DNA of 64,000 bases, from positions 1 through 64,000 of the forward strand of contig CP103030.1 in the NCBI GenBank assembly GCA_024752435.1. Direction: 5' to 3'. Positions 22,401 through 37,400 of this stretch are shown here, in pieces. How positions within the stretch are numbered: position 1 is the first letter of the stretch; every line of letters begins with the position of its first letter. Source of the stretch: Allantophomopsis cytisporea (lineage: Eukaryota > Ascomycota > Leotiomycetes > Phacidiales > Phacidiaceae). A program made the translations under genes and the position numbers. Under the pieces are notes generated by a model. That model was given only the letters and a program-made list of their open reading frames with translations, was not told where the DNA came from and made no database searches.

Positions 22401-25400
22401 TGGCTTGTCAAAAACGGCACGCAGAGCTCCTATCTCTATGGGGTCACCCAACTTTGTTCCGGTACCATGGGCCTCCAAGTAAACTACATGTTCAGGTTCG
22501 ATATCGGCATCTTTCAGGGCAGCGCGAATGACGGCTTCTTGCGCCGATGAGCTAGGGGAGGTAAGGTTAGCAGAACTGCGCCCAGTATGATTAGAGGCAA
22601 CACCGCTGATAACGGCGTGAACCTCAACGGCCTGGTCTTTTGTGTCGACAAAACGTTGTAACACGATGGCCACGGCGCCTTCTCCTCTAACGAAACCATC
22701 AGCTTGGTTATCAAATGGACTGCAGATTCCTCGATACGATAACATGCCAGCAGTGCACTCCGTCACATACGTTCTAGGGGAGGCAATGACATTGGCACTG
22801 GCAACTAGGGCGTGGTCAACTTTGCGCATCCTTAGCGCCTCAGTAGCCATCTCCAGCGCTACGAGGCTGGACGAGCAGGCAGTGTCGACAGTTATTGAGG
22901 TGCCTTGAAGGCCAAATACATAAGACAGGCGGCTGGATAGTAAGGAAGGTGCGGCCGATGCGGCCCCGCGTGAGTCACCGTCAAGCTGTGACTTGAAGGC
23001 GGCATCGAAGTTCATGGCGCCAACGTAGACGCCTATTTTCGCGCCCTTGAGCATCTTGCGGTCTAGACCAGCACTGGCAAAGGCGCGTAGGGAGACTTCA
23101 AGGAGAATGCGCTGCTGTGGGTCCATTGATGCTGCTTCAAAGGCTGATAGACCAAACTCACCATGATCAAACAGGTCAACATCATGGATAAAAGCACCGA
23201 CGTCTGTGTAGGCCTTCCCCCTAGTTTGACCTGTGGGATCAAGCAAGTCGGCCATATCGAAGCGGTCGTTTGGTACCTTCCCAAAAGCTGTGGAAGGATG
23301 CTTAAATAGAAGGTCCCAGAACTCTTCAGGTGATTCAGCCTGTGGCAGTCGGCAGTCAAGGCCAACAATAGCTATGTCCCGATGTGATCTCACTATAGCT
23401 TCGATTGAAGTGGCAAGAACTTGTGGTCTGTCTAAGCTGGAGACCCCACGATGGTCTGGGGGTATTTCCTGACTAATATGTTGCTGTTCCTTGTGCTGAT
23501 CAACTACAGCAGTTGAGGGGATGGCCATTGTACGACGTTTGACTTGTTGGCGGAGAAACTTCAGCAAGACATCCTTATTGGGGTATTGGAACAAGAGGGT
23601 GGCCGAGAGCCTGAACCCTGGGATCTTTTTCTGAAGTTTGTTGCGGAAATCGATCGCACCTAGCGAGTCTACACCAGCATCCAAGAAAGATTCGTCGTCA
23701 TTCACGGTTCGGCCTACGACATCCTCTATTATGTCCTCCAAGATCCTTAACAAGTCAGTATCTGTAAGGAGGGCTTGGCCTTTAGCGACTGTTGTGCTGC
23801 CAGAAAGAGTCTGCTGCGGATCCATGACAGGCGTTACGGCCCCTGCTACTTTGCTTTTTTCTGATGAGGATCGCTGGCAGACAAGCAAATTGGCCGTGGG
23901 GTTGGAAGTAATATACCGAGAGGGTTGGAATGCTGCGAACCGCTCCGAGGCGAACTTGCTATCAGTTTTCCAGAGGTTGTGCCAAATAAATGGTGCGAAT
24001 GTCACTACGGGCCGCTGGAAGGCTACAGTGAAGAGCTTTCGGATGAGGATTTGAGCCATTTCCTTGGGAATAGCCTCGTGAATGGTCGACCTGCGCTTTT
24101 CCACATCGGCAGCGCCCCTTCGAGCGGCGTCGCCCACGCTTGCAACAGCCCCCCATTGGACTGAAAGGTAGGAAATTCTTCTGGTGCTCCATTGCCACTC
24201 AGCCTCGCAATCGAGCATCGTGTTGGCTACGGTGTGATTGCTTTGGCCTGGAGCGCCGAGTAATGAAGCTACAGAGCTATAGCTCACAAAGAAGTCTAAA
24301 GACCAGGCAGGAATATGAGCTTGTATCAGCTGAGCCGCTTCGGCCTTCGTCTTGAGCACCCGTCGATAGGATTCAATTGTCTGAGCGGGAAAGGTGCCAT
24401 CTTGAAGGGTGCCTGCACCATGCACCACACCGCGAATGGGTGGTAAGTCGAGGTTGTCTATTCTGGTGAACATAGATGCGACCTGGTCCGGCTCACCCAC
24501 ATCACAAGCCATCGTCACCAGTCGGACATCAGAAAGTCTGCACATGGATTTTAATACGCCCCAGTCATCTTCAGATCCAGCAGCTGGCTTGCCGCTACGT
24601 GAGACAAGGACGAGAGATTTCGCACCAAGGTCGACCATGACCTTGGCTGTTAGTATGCCAAGGCCCCCCAGACCCCCAGTGATGAGATAAGTGGCATCTA
24701 TGGGGCGGATTGTTAATCTTCTTCTCGCAACTGGAGATAAGGCTCGCCGAGTGCCAAAGTCTGGGCTGTGCCCCTTAGCAGCAACTAATATGGCTTGCTT
24801 GGCGAATATACCTTCCTGAGGTGAGTGAGCCAACGGCTGCAGACGGGCCTCTCGGAACACATCAAACCACTTAGAAGCCAACAACAGAGGTCCGTCAGAG
24901 CGATAGTGATCTTCATGGGCTTGCCATCCGCTAGTCAGACCAAAAGTGCAGTCGGCAAAGGGCTGCACCGTTGTCAGTTCAGAGACTATCAGCCTACCAG
25001 CGGGCAGCAGAAGTGCCTCAACGTTGGCCATTACGGGATCCAGATTGGTAGTGGCGTGTAGCACATTGGTAGCAAGGATGATGTCGAAGTACTCGGGTGC
25101 GAAGCCCTGTGCCTCACACGCCCGCTCGATATCCAAAACACGATACTCAACGAAATCATACCGCGAGAACGTCTTATGAGCTCTAGTGAGAAGGCTGCTG
25201 GAAATATCGGTAAAGCAATATTTCACACGCACGCCTAGAGAGCGCAGAGCGGGTAGCACAAAGGTTGCTGTACCCCCTGTGCCAGCGCCGATCTCGAGAA
25301 TGTTGAGCGTATAATTGGCGGGCAGTCTGGATGACCGTATGGTGTGAAGGACAGTCTCTACTAGAAGGCCATTGAAGTGTTGGGCTAGGAAAGTGCTTTT

Positions 25401-28400
25401 GTATAGGTCACTCGCCGCTTCCTGGTTGTCGTCGGAAAAGAGCAGCGGGAGTGGATCAATCCTCCCAGTTAGAACATCGACTAGGAAGTTGCCTGTCGAT
25501 CCAAGCAAGGTAAGTTGAGGCTGCAAAAGACTCTTGTTTCCCTTTCTGTTGCGGAATTTGACGAGCTTCTGCACCTTTTCCATAATGATTTGCTGGTTGT
25601 CCTTAGGAGTGCAACTGGAAGAGCGATAACGTTGCCATGTCCCGAGCAGATGTGGTGTTACCTCCCACTGTTCTGTGCTCCATACAGCATGCGCCATAAG
25701 TTGATAGCATAAATCTTGTAGCTCGGCATCCGCTTCAGCAAAGCGCTCGGCGGTAGCACGGTCCTGGTCTAGGAAGGCGGTCGTTTTGTCAGTCAATAGC
25801 TGAGAGATCTCCGTTCCTGATGCCAGGCGAAGGGCTGATGTACCATCATCATAGCCTGATTGACCGTCGCAGGTTAAAGGCGCCATTACAGTCACAGGAA
25901 CAACTCTTGTGCTTCCACAAAGGCCTACCTGAACAAAGGTGGATTGAAAGTCGATCTGAGCTCTAGCAATCTCGTTGAGGATTGAGAAAGAACTGACATT
26001 TTCTACTTCTTGTAAATCCAGAGCCATTATAGTAATTGGCAAATGGTACTGCTCCACTTTGAATGCCTTCGCCATGCCGGCTAGAGCTGCTCCCTTGACA
26101 TTGTTTGTGGTATGTCGCGGATCAACAACTCCAGAAGTTATATGTATGAGGCAGTCGGGAAGATTTTCCGCCGTACAAAGTGCTGCGTAGTACTCCAGTG
26201 TGGATCTAGAAATCTCAAACTCCGTCGAGGTATTAATGCCGTTTTGACTGTGTCCGGACATTTGTAAGTTGCTTTCTATTTCGTCGAGTGACCTGCAGTC
26301 GATGATCACAGTCTTGAGGAGAACACCTTCAATCGACCTACTGGTGGCTTTCGCAGCAGACATAAGGGTTTCCAATTCCACCACATGTCTATCTGGTTCT
26401 AAGGCAGAGACAAGACGACTTTTGATGGGGTTAGAGCTTTTGCCGATGACCAGATATGTCAAATGACTGTCGAGGTGTTTGGGGGCAGCAGCAACGGCAG
26501 ATGCGTTGGTGTTAGGTTGTAGCGCTGAATATGCATATGATTGTTGATAAACGAGGTGCGTAGAGGTATTGCTATGCAGCATTGCTCCTGCAGAGGGTGC
26601 AAGCCGAGTTTGAAGGCCACGGATGGTCATGAGTAACTCCACATCATCATTGTAAACGGCTAAATCGATACGAAGGAAGCGGTCGTCTGTAGTATCATCC
26701 GTTCTGAGCGCCGCCACTTGAACGCGAGATGGAAGTGGCTGTAGGAATTCTATCCTTTCGATGATGAACGGCATCCTTGCTGGCGTTGTTGCTAATGTAT
26801 CGAGAAATAGTCCGGCGGAGGTCTGAAAGATACCGTCGATAAGACAAGGATGTGCGAACATACCGTGTCCGACAAGAGCCAACGAATGCCAAGAATAGGC
26901 ATGGGTGCGCGATCCAACGATTCTTTCAAGTGTTCTGAAGTGCGGGCCGTACCGGAGACCCTTATTTTCAAAATGATCATACACCACATCACCGGCAGTG
27001 CTGCCTTGATCATTATCTTGAGGTTGACCATGAGAACAGCCATGCATTATTGGTGTGGTACCGATCTCGCATTCGGGTTGATCATTAAGGATTGAATAGT
27101 TCCCTTCAACTTTGCGAGGAAGTGTATCGGGATTACCGCAACCGAAAGCAATGGTAAATGTCTGATCAGAGGTAGAGACAGTACAAAATAACGAGACGCG
27201 CCCTGATGCTGTATCACTGATCTGTAGATCCTCCTCGTGTACTAGGCAAGGGGATACAAAAGTCAAATCCTGCAATGCGATGCGGCCAGAATTCGAGCCA
27301 TGAACTTGACGAGCGGCACTGGATGCGAATTCTATATGAAGGGCACCAGGGATGATTACATTGCCATTAATGATATGCTGTTTTAAGAGGGAGGCGAGTG
27401 AGTGGCGGATTGGAAGCACGAATGTAACTAGTCCGTCTGCAGAGTCCTGCTGATGTTTAAGGAATGGATGCTGGGTCCTACGATAGGGGAATCGGTCTAT
27501 TTGTTTGGTGTTCATCAAGTGCTTGGCAAGGCTGTTTGAGGACTTGATGGGTGCTGGTTCTGCGCTTGAAGCATGCAGCGGTGCTTTGGGTAGCGGCAAT
27601 ACACCAACAATACTTGCCACTTTAGCGATGGCATCCTTCCAAGTTGCTTGATCATCCTTTCCAGGCTCAAGGGAAGCAATAAATGCCAGATCAGCGCCCC
27701 GCGATCCACTGAAGCATTGCCTTGCTAGCTTGGCCAGGACAGGTTTCGGGCCGAGCTCAAGGAAACAATGACCACCTAAGCTATTTGCTTCCTGAACCGC
27801 TTGGTGAAAGAGCACTGTGTCAGTGATATGCGAAAGCCAATGGCTATGAGACTCAATGTCTTGACTTGCCAATCTGCCTGTCACACAGCTGACGAACTGA
27901 ATACCACCTGGCTGTGGCGCTTGAATCTTGACCTCAGCAAGGGCTTTTTCGAACGATTTCAAGGCTGGCTTCATCAATGGCGAGTGGAAGGCATGCGATA
28001 CCACCAGCGGACGAGAAATACAATCGATCGACTGGCAAACCAGATTTACTTCACTTTCTGCGCCCGACAACACTGTCATTTGAGGACCATTGATGGCGGC
28101 AATGGAGCATTGGGACACACGTAGCCTCTGCATCGTTTTAGCGACGACATCCGCGTTCGCCATTAAAGCAACCATAGTGCCAAGGTGTCGAGGCAATGAT
28201 CCCAACAGCCTTCCACGAGATGCTACCAAGCGTAAAGCATCACTGAGACTCAAGCAGCCAGCTACATGGGCTGCTACGAACTCTCCTAATGAATGGCCAA
28301 GGACGATGGCCGGGCTGAAGCCTTCTTCGTACTGAAGTGTGCGGAACAGGCCGAGTTCGATGGCAAACAGGCAGACTTGGCTGTATAATGTCTCATTTAT

Positions 28401-31400
28401 CAGCTCCACTCCTTCATCTTCAGCGTTCCCAAAAGCGTAGAGAACTGAAAGGAGAGGTTTGTCTAAAAGGTCATCCACTACAGATGCACATTCGTCAACA
28501 ATGCTGCGGAATGTGGCATTGGCGAGGTACAACGACCTCGCCATATTCATTGATTGACTTCCTTGGCCAGTAAACATGACGACGAGACCACGACATGTGG
28601 TGATAATTGGCATATGGACCTGGTTTCCCATGACCCGTTGGGGGATAGGAAGCTCATTCAAGAGGGATGGCTTCGAGTGCTTGCTGTTAAATCCCCTAGT
28701 ACAGCTAGCTCTGCGCAGAATCGCATGTGCGTTTGACCCGCCAAATCCCCAGCTGGAGACCGAGGCGACTAGGAATTGAGTTTCCTTTGATAGTGGGATG
28801 GGCTCAGTAGGAAAAACCACAGGGAAATCTTTGGGTTCGATGTGCGTGTTGAGTTTCCGGAAATGAAGGTTAGGTGCTACAATGGCGTTCTGAAGTACAA
28901 GTGCCGCCTTCACCAAACCAGTGATTCCCGCAGCTCCCTCCAGATGCCCAATGTTAGTCTTTACGGCGCCGATGTATAGCGGTTGTTGCGCCGAGCGACC
29001 CTCGCCAAGAGCATCCTGGAAGGCATTGAATTCGAGCGGGTCGCCTATTTTAGTACCTGTACCGTGTGATTCTAGAAAATCGACGTCGCAAGGTTGGATA
29101 CCTGCTTCTGACAGGGCGGCTTTGATAACGGCAGTCTGAGCAGGACCATTAGGTGCTAACAAACTAGCTGAACGGCCATCATGATTAGTGGCCGTTCCAA
29201 TTAGCTCAGCATACGCATCGTGCCTACCACCTTTGTCGACCTTTTCAAGAATGATAGCGGCGCATCCTTCTCCCCTGGCAAATCCATCTGCGGAGTCATC
29301 AAATGCTTTGCTTCGGCACTCTGGACTTAGCATAGTTGCCTGACACTCGCCGATGAACGTGTCTGGAGAGAGAATGAGATTAACGCCTAGCACCAGAGCG
29401 AGGTCACATTGGCCGTTCAGAATGGACCGCCTAGCCAAGTCCACTGCAACAAGTGAGCTAGAGCAGGCGGTGTCGATGGCTATTGAAGGTCCCCTCAAGC
29501 CGAATTCGAAGGAAATCCTGTTGGCAATCATAGAGTTGGCACCACCGGCGATATCAAACCCTCCGCCAAGGAAAGTAGGGTCTCTTTTTACTTTATGCCA
29601 ATCGTTAGAGCATACACCGACGAATACTCCTGTCGCGCTACCTCGAAGCGTGGTCATATTTTGATATCCGGCATCAGCAAAGGCATGGAGCGCTACCTGG
29701 AGAGATAGACGCTGTTGCGGGTCCATTTGGGATGCTTGAGAAGGAGACATGCCGAAGACATGCCGATCAAAGACGTCGATACCATCAATAAAAGCGGCTC
29801 GATCTACGTAAGTCTTACCCTCAATTCCCGGCCTTGCATCGTAGAAATCGTCTATGTCGAAACGGTCGTGCGGAACTGGCACAATGCAGTCAAGTTTGTT
29901 GATCAGGTTATTCCAGAATATAGCTGGCTCATCCGCACCCCCTGGAAGGCGGCAGCCAATTCCAGTGATAGCTAAGGATGCGTTGATTGTATTTGAATGG
30001 GTCTTAGTCTTTGAATGAGAATGTGGATTCAGGGAGGATGGCGGGAAAAAAGGCAACCCATTTTCGTGTTCTGTGCCCTCCTGCACAACCTCTATTCCGG
30101 AGCGCTTCATATTGGGATTACTAGACGCTCCCCGCTTGGTATCCTTCGAATATGCAGTCCTCGTTTCATCCACTACTGCTATGGTGAGTGGGTCAATCGT
30201 AGTACTCCCCACTGTGTTAGAATTCCATGTAGTCCTCGTGGTAGGGAGCAATGGTAAGACGAACTCGGCGATGTCTCTTAATGTCGGATGGTCAAAGACT
30301 AATGTTGGCTTGAGACGATGGATCAAACCGGAATCCTTCTGGAGCATGTTGCGGAACTCGATCGTCATCAACGAGTCAAGCCCCGCCGCGACCAACGACT
30401 CATCATCCCCTGGAAGACGCTGAAGGAGTCGAGAAGCAACACGGCGCACCAACAACAAAGTATCTACCAGGGTTGTGTTTGCTGTAGGTACTGGAGAGCC
30501 TTTACCGGCAAATTCGAGATGTTGATATTTATCTTCATCTTCACGAACGCTAGTTATTTGAGTGTTGTCGAGACTCTGTAGCTTATATCTAACATACCAC
30601 GCAATCTGAGCCACACTTGGATGATCAAACACGAGTGTAGCAGGAAGTCTGACGCCTGGGGGCATCAGCTTTGCTTGAATAGAGTTGCGCAAGTCGATTG
30701 ACGATAGAGAGTCTAGACCGGCATCAACAAGAAGCTCGTTATCGTTAGGTTGCCGGCCGAGATACTTGGCAGCAAGCGCGCGGATGGTAAGTAAAATGCT
30801 GTTCTGATGGTCACTACGGTTCGAATTCGGTTCTGAGATGGCCTGAACCTGAGCAATTGGTAGCGACTGTACGCTCATCTTATTCGCTTTACTAGCCGAT
30901 GACAGGGCGCTTTCTAAATATGGCGAAGGAAGAAGAGTACCAAAAATGGTCTTCGCACCCTTGTAGTCGCTCTGAATGATAGCAGGCCGGATAGGGGCAG
31001 CAAGCACGACGTCTAGATCGCCAAAGAGGACGGTAGAAATAATATCCGAGGCATCTTGCGCAGAAAGGGGGTTGTATAGTATCTTCTGTCGACGATCAAA
31101 GCCTCGACGTGCGGCATCACCGACTTCTGAAACAGCACCCCACTGGATGGACGAAGCGGGCAAACCGAGCCGCCTACGCCAGCGAATAAAACCGTCCATA
31201 AATGAGTTAGCCGCCGCATGATTCGCCTGACCTGCTGAGCCAAAAAATGCCGCGGCAGAAGAGAAGGTGACGAACGTCTTCACCGGATGGCTCAACGAGG
31301 CACGGTGTAAATTGAGCACACCGACTGCTTTTGTGCTCATTACGGAGCTAAACATGTCCATAGACTGGTTTTCAATGCTGGCGTCGGATAGGTGGCCTGC

Positions 31401-34400
31401 AGCGTGGATGATGCCAACTATTGGTACTTCCAATGTTGAAAAAGTGTGTCGAAGCTGCTGCTCATCACTCACGTCACAACGGTGGATGGTAATATGACAC
31501 CTTGAATGCTGGAGCACATCCCACAATGCTTCCTCAGCCTCGCCCGGGATCCTGCCTGACCGCGAGATAAGAGCAATGCGGCGCGCCCCTTCAAGTACCA
31601 ATACATGGGCGGTAATCAGGCCTAGTCCGCCAGTGCCGCCAGTAATGATGAAGACCCCTTGATCGATATTGGCAGCATCACAGAGTCGCTGACTACGTAA
31701 TGTTGGAGCAATGCGTCTCACGGAAGTGTACGACGTTGAAGTTGGTCGACGGGCAACCATAACCGTCTGGGCACTGATTGTCTCATCGCTGGAAGTGACA
31801 AGCTCCAGACCAGTCTGGCAGAAGAGGTCATTCCATTGGGACAAGTTAATCAATGGTCCTAATCCAGTTGATTGTCGAGCATCAGTCGAGCTCCACCAGC
31901 CTTTGCTGAAGCCAAAAGTGGCATCAGCAAACGCGGAAAAGGCAGTCAGCTCGGAGAGAATCAGGATACCTCCGGGCTTAAGTAGTGCACGAACGTTAGC
32001 CAGAGTAACGGACAGATCCGCAGTGGCATGCAGCACGTTAGCTGCCAGGAGTAGATCGTAGCTGGCCGAAACAAATCCCTGTCGTTCCACATCGCGCTCC
32101 ACGTCGAAAACAGCGGTGGAAAATCCGGGAATGAATGGCTTGAACTCACGTTGCGCGTTGATGAAGAAGGAGCTAGATATATCGCTGAAACAAAAGGAAC
32201 GACAGATGGACTTTAATTCAGCAAGAACACTGCGGGTCGTGCCACCAGTTCCAGCGCCGATTTCAAGTACCTTGATACCTTCTTGAAGAGCTGGGCTATT
32301 TCTTTTCAGTGCCTCGGAAACGGCACTTAGAGATCCACCAACGATCTTATTAAATAGGACTGCAAGGGGCGATTCGTTATAAAGACGCTTGGTCAACGTT
32401 GGATCGGAGAAGAGAACGGAAACTGGATCCACCTGGCCAGTGAGCATAGATATGTGCTCCTTACAAGCATGCTCAAGGAACTCGAGGCGAGCGCTTACGC
32501 TGGGGTACTTCCTAGATATATCTGCCTTTTTTCGACGCAGATGGTGAGAGTCTCTCGTCGCAGAGGTCCTTCTATGATGGTGGTAGAGTTTATGAAGCGG
32601 TCGCAGGTGGGGTGTCACTTGAGATGCCTCAACATTCGCCATGGATTCATTAAGGTAGGCAGTAGCGATCTCATCTATCGCATCGAGCCCTCTCAGAAGC
32701 TCAGTCCTATCGAAATCGGTCGCAAAGAACTCATTCATTGCATCTTCCATGCTGTTCCGAAGCTCATGCTCTAGGTTAGGAAGACTTGCTAGAACTGAGG
32801 CCCCAGTCAAATTGGACTTATTGATATGCTTTAGTGAGAGTACCACCTTGCCTACGTGCTGGCCACGCCTCATGCTGCTAAATGCTTGAGCGACCTCGTC
32901 AAAATCAAACTGCTGAATTGGTACCAACGGGGACCAACCGGCGCTTAATTCCCGCTCAACATCTGCAAGCAAACTTGCATGAGCGCGAGGATCTTCGGCC
33001 AGCATTTTGTCAATAGCCACCACGATGAATCGTACATCTGGGCGGACACTACGAGCATCTTTCTCGGTCCAGACATTCATTTTTCCAAGCTCGATAAAAG
33101 TCCCTCCGCTATTGAGTGTCTTCAAGGAAAATGGAATGTAGTCTCCAGTGAGGCAGTTCAGCACAACGTCTGGTGAGGCAGATGGGCCCATCGTTGCTTT
33201 CCAAGCCTTCATATCGCTTTCGAAACGAGAAGCATCTCTTGAGCTGGAGATATGCTGAACCCCATAAGATCTGACCAATTGTTCTTTTTTAGGACTGCCT
33301 ACAGTAGCTAAGACCTTGGCACCAACTCTCATGGCAAACTGAATGGCGAGTAGGCCAACGCCTCCAGCTGCTGCGTGGATCAGGATTGTCTGTCCACTTT
33401 TTAGACCAGATATTCTGACTAGGGCATGATAGACAGTACTGTAGACGGAAGGAACACTGGCTGCCTGTTCAAATGTCATGTCGAAAGGCTTCGCCATCAA
33501 TCGGTTCTCATCGGTGGAAACGTATGAGCGGAGACATCCCCGAGCAATACCGAGAACCTCATCTCCGACCTTCCATCGTTGCACAGAGCTACCAACACGG
33601 CTGACTACGCCGGCGCAATCTGCGCCCAAGGGACCAGGGACACCAAGCTCGAGGCCCATACCATTCAACACATCACGGAAGTTCAGTCCTACAGCGCGAA
33701 CCTGAACCTCGACCTCGTTTGGACGAGGTTGTCCTCTAACCTTCATCGGCATGATGGTCAGATGATCAAAATCCTGTCCGGGGTCGCCGCCCACACAGCA
33801 TTCTACAGCCATCACCTGTTCTTTCACCGGAATAATGGAATTGAGACGAGGTGCGTATTGGATGTCAGTGTCTGTGAATACCTCTTGTTCTCTTGGTAGC
33901 AATAGTGAGGCTGAGTATTGCGCTATTGGCGAAGTGAAGAAATTATCACTGTTCGCCAATGAGGAATCAATGTGCCACAAATAGATTTTAAGATCAGGTA
34001 GCTCAACTCTACAGGTGCGAACCAGACCTGAAAGGGCCCAGTTGTTGCCTGGAACTCTATCGTCTTCGTGAGTGCTTGCAGAAAGGTTCACTATATCGAT
34101 GACATATAAGGGAAGCGGCATATCCATCTTGTCTAATTCTTTGATAATGTCAAGTACTGCCAGACTTCCACTTCCGTCTTCATCTCTCAGACTGAGCGGC
34201 GGTGCGAACAGTAGTCCTTCGATGCCACGTAGTGCTGCCAGACGTTGGTGGAGGGTATGTACGGGAATAAGGTCTAATTGTGGAATTCGCAAACGGAGGA
34301 GACCTGGATCTGCCGCTGTTTTGCTCATGGAGCGAATTAAAGCAAAATGTGCCAGATCAGGGCCGTTGTGGTCCTCTTGGAGTGCCCATTTTTGGCCAGT

Positions 34401-37400
34401 TGAGATGGGCATCAGCGATTCTCTGAAAATACGACCAGCCATTTCAGTCGACAAATCCTTATCAATATTTCCCTGAAGGGTAGTTGTATCTTGCTCAGGT
34501 TGTGATCTTGACTGCTGGAGACTATCTATTGGAGTTAGTGGAGCCTCGCCGCTGAGATTATGATCTTCATCACCGGAGCGCAACGCTTTGGCAACGAAGC
34601 GCTCAACAGTGAAGAGAACCTGTCCATACTGGTCATAAATAGCTACAGAGGTGACCAGTGTCTCGGGCTCATTGCTAAGGCGATTAACTATGGCATACTT
34701 AGGCCTTCGGCCGGTTTGGTCTCTATGAGTGTGCCAACGGACGTGATCGAGCTGGAATGGCATGAAAGTTAGGCGCTCTGATTCGTCAGAGTGAAGTAGA
34801 GAACAAGCCTGGAACGCAGCGTCGCAGAGGTGTGGATCCAGGAAGAAATCATTACGAGCCATAATAAACGGCCGGTCTGGTGAGGATGGTTCGAATGTGG
34901 ATAGTGTACCGATCTTCACAAAGGCACTGCTACGATCCCGGTTTACTGCGAGCCTCGTGAGAGCCTGGAAGCGTGGTCCGTACTGCAGTCCTCTTCCAGC
35001 TAATCGACTATAAAACTCAGACGGTTTGACAATGGTTGAGTGAAGCATGCTGGCATCCTCAACATCCAAGGGCGTCCATTCCATGGCTTGCGAATCAGCG
35101 GACTCACAATCTCGTAAGAATGTAGCCGTCGCGTATGGAGTGACTTTCCCTTGGTATTCGTTCTCGACACACCATTCCATACCATTGTTGATGCCATTAT
35201 CCATGGTGGTGCATTGAAGGAAGATGGGTTTGGCGCCTAAAGTCATATCTTGGACAAGAATGGGTTTCGCCAGAATGAGTTCTACAAGCAAAATATCCAC
35301 CGCATCGTCCTGGTGGTGTGCTTCGATAGCGGCACGGAGCATCTCCAGGATAACCGCCGCAGGAATTACAATGTTACCGCAGACACGATGCTGGTCTAGG
35401 AGGTCTCTGCGAAGACGTTCACCGATGGCAACACGGTAAACGACCCGACGACCACCATCCTTAGATACTTTGGAGGTTACTAGGGGGCTATCACTAATTT
35501 GCCAGGGTATATATCTACGGTCGACAAAGGGCCAAGGGTCTCGAAGTAATCTGAACGAGGGTGTAGATGAAGTTGATGCCTCCGCAGTAGTTGGCGAGCG
35601 GATGATAGCGTGGGCATTTGTACCGCCGAAGCCAAAGCTTGAGATACCGCACACGAGCGTTTCTTCATTTACGCCCTCCAAAGACGTTAGTTGGGTAGGC
35701 ACTACCAAGCCGCAATCCTTATTGAAAAGTGGATTCAGTACTTCAAAGTTGGTTTGTGGAGGGATGAGGCGACTACGGAGAATCATAATTGATTTGATCA
35801 ACCCTACCATGCCTGCACCTCCTTCGAGGTGTCCCACATTGGCCTTAGCGCTACTCACGTAGAGTGGGCGCCGATGAACACGTCGGTTTCCAAAAACATT
35901 AGTCAAAGCTGACCATTCGATGCTGTCACCAAGCTTGGTTGCGGTGCCATGGCTCTCAAGGTGAATTACCTGGTCAGAGTGCAAATTGGCAGATTTAAGG
36001 GCACTGCGGATAACACTTTCCTGCGATGGGCCATTAGGTGCTGTAAGGCCAGCGCTTCTTCCATCTTGGTTGACAGCCGTAGAAGCGAGTACCGCAAGAA
36101 TATGGTCGCCGTCACGGCGGGCTTGGGAGAGCTTCTTAATAACAACACTACCACATCCTTCACCTCGGGCAAAACCGTCAGCGCTTGCGTCAAATGTCCT
36201 ACATTTGCCGGAGGGTGATAACATAGAGGCCTCACACTCCGTAACAAATGTTCCAGACGACAACATTAGATTCACAGCGGTCACAACAGCGGCGCGGCAC
36301 GTGCCTGACCGCAGCGCCGATGATGCTGCATCTAGTGCCACTAAAGCACTGCTGCAGGCAGTATCAATAGTCATGCTAGGTGCAGAGAGATTGAGCGTAT
36401 ACGAAACTCGGTTCGAGAGAATGGAGGCAGCGGCGCCAGTCCCTGAATAAGCGCTCCCTCGTGATTGAGGCATCTTTGACCAATCATTGGAACAGCAGCC
36501 AACAAAGACGCCCACATCTAGACCATCCAAGCTCTCCTTATTGTAACCACTAGTATAGAGGGCCTGGTAGGATGATTCTAGGACCAATCTCTGCTGGGGA
36601 TCCATTCTTGTCGCCTCGGCCTCGCTGATCCCGAAGTGGGCGTAATCGAAAAGCTCAGCGCCGTCAACAAAGGCAGCATGTCTCACATACGATCTACCGG
36701 CTTGAGGCTCGCCTCCTGGCTGATAGACCTCGTCAATGTCGAATCGGTAATGTGGTACTTCAACAAAAGCGTCTTTGCCATGAAGTATCCCATCAAACCA
36801 GCTATCGACGCGGTCGTTGGTCTGACCAGGGAAACGACTAGCCATGCCAACAATGACGATTGGTTCATCTTGTTCAACGCTCTTATTTGTCTCATTGGAA
36901 AGATGAGACTTGCCTTGGGGGTTGACTGGGCGCGATGATTTGGGTTGAACTCGGTTAGATTTACGAGTGGAGATCTGAGAGAACGTCTTGGCTAGACCTT
37001 TGGATAGAAAGTCGGCCAGCTTCTCCATTGTGGGGTAATCAAATACAGCCGTTGCCGGCACGTTGAATCCGGCTGGTACCTTAGCCTGCATGGCATTTCG
37101 GATTTCAAGCGAAGACAGTGAATCAACGCCTCCATCAGTGAATGGCTTGCGAGAATCGATCCCATATCCGAGAACTTCTTCAATCGAATTCATGATGATG
37201 TCCATCGCTTGATCTCGGTGTTCTCCCAATATATCTGCTTCTTCCTTGCTCTCAATTGTCGCTTTCGAATCCTCAGAGTCGCTTTCCTTATCTTCTGGAT
37301 TCTCAGCTTCAGTATCATCGCTTTCGTCGTTGTACAGCCTACCGTCTTTCTCATTTTCAGACGCAGGTTCAGTTGTCAGTGTCACACTTTGCTGCTGATC

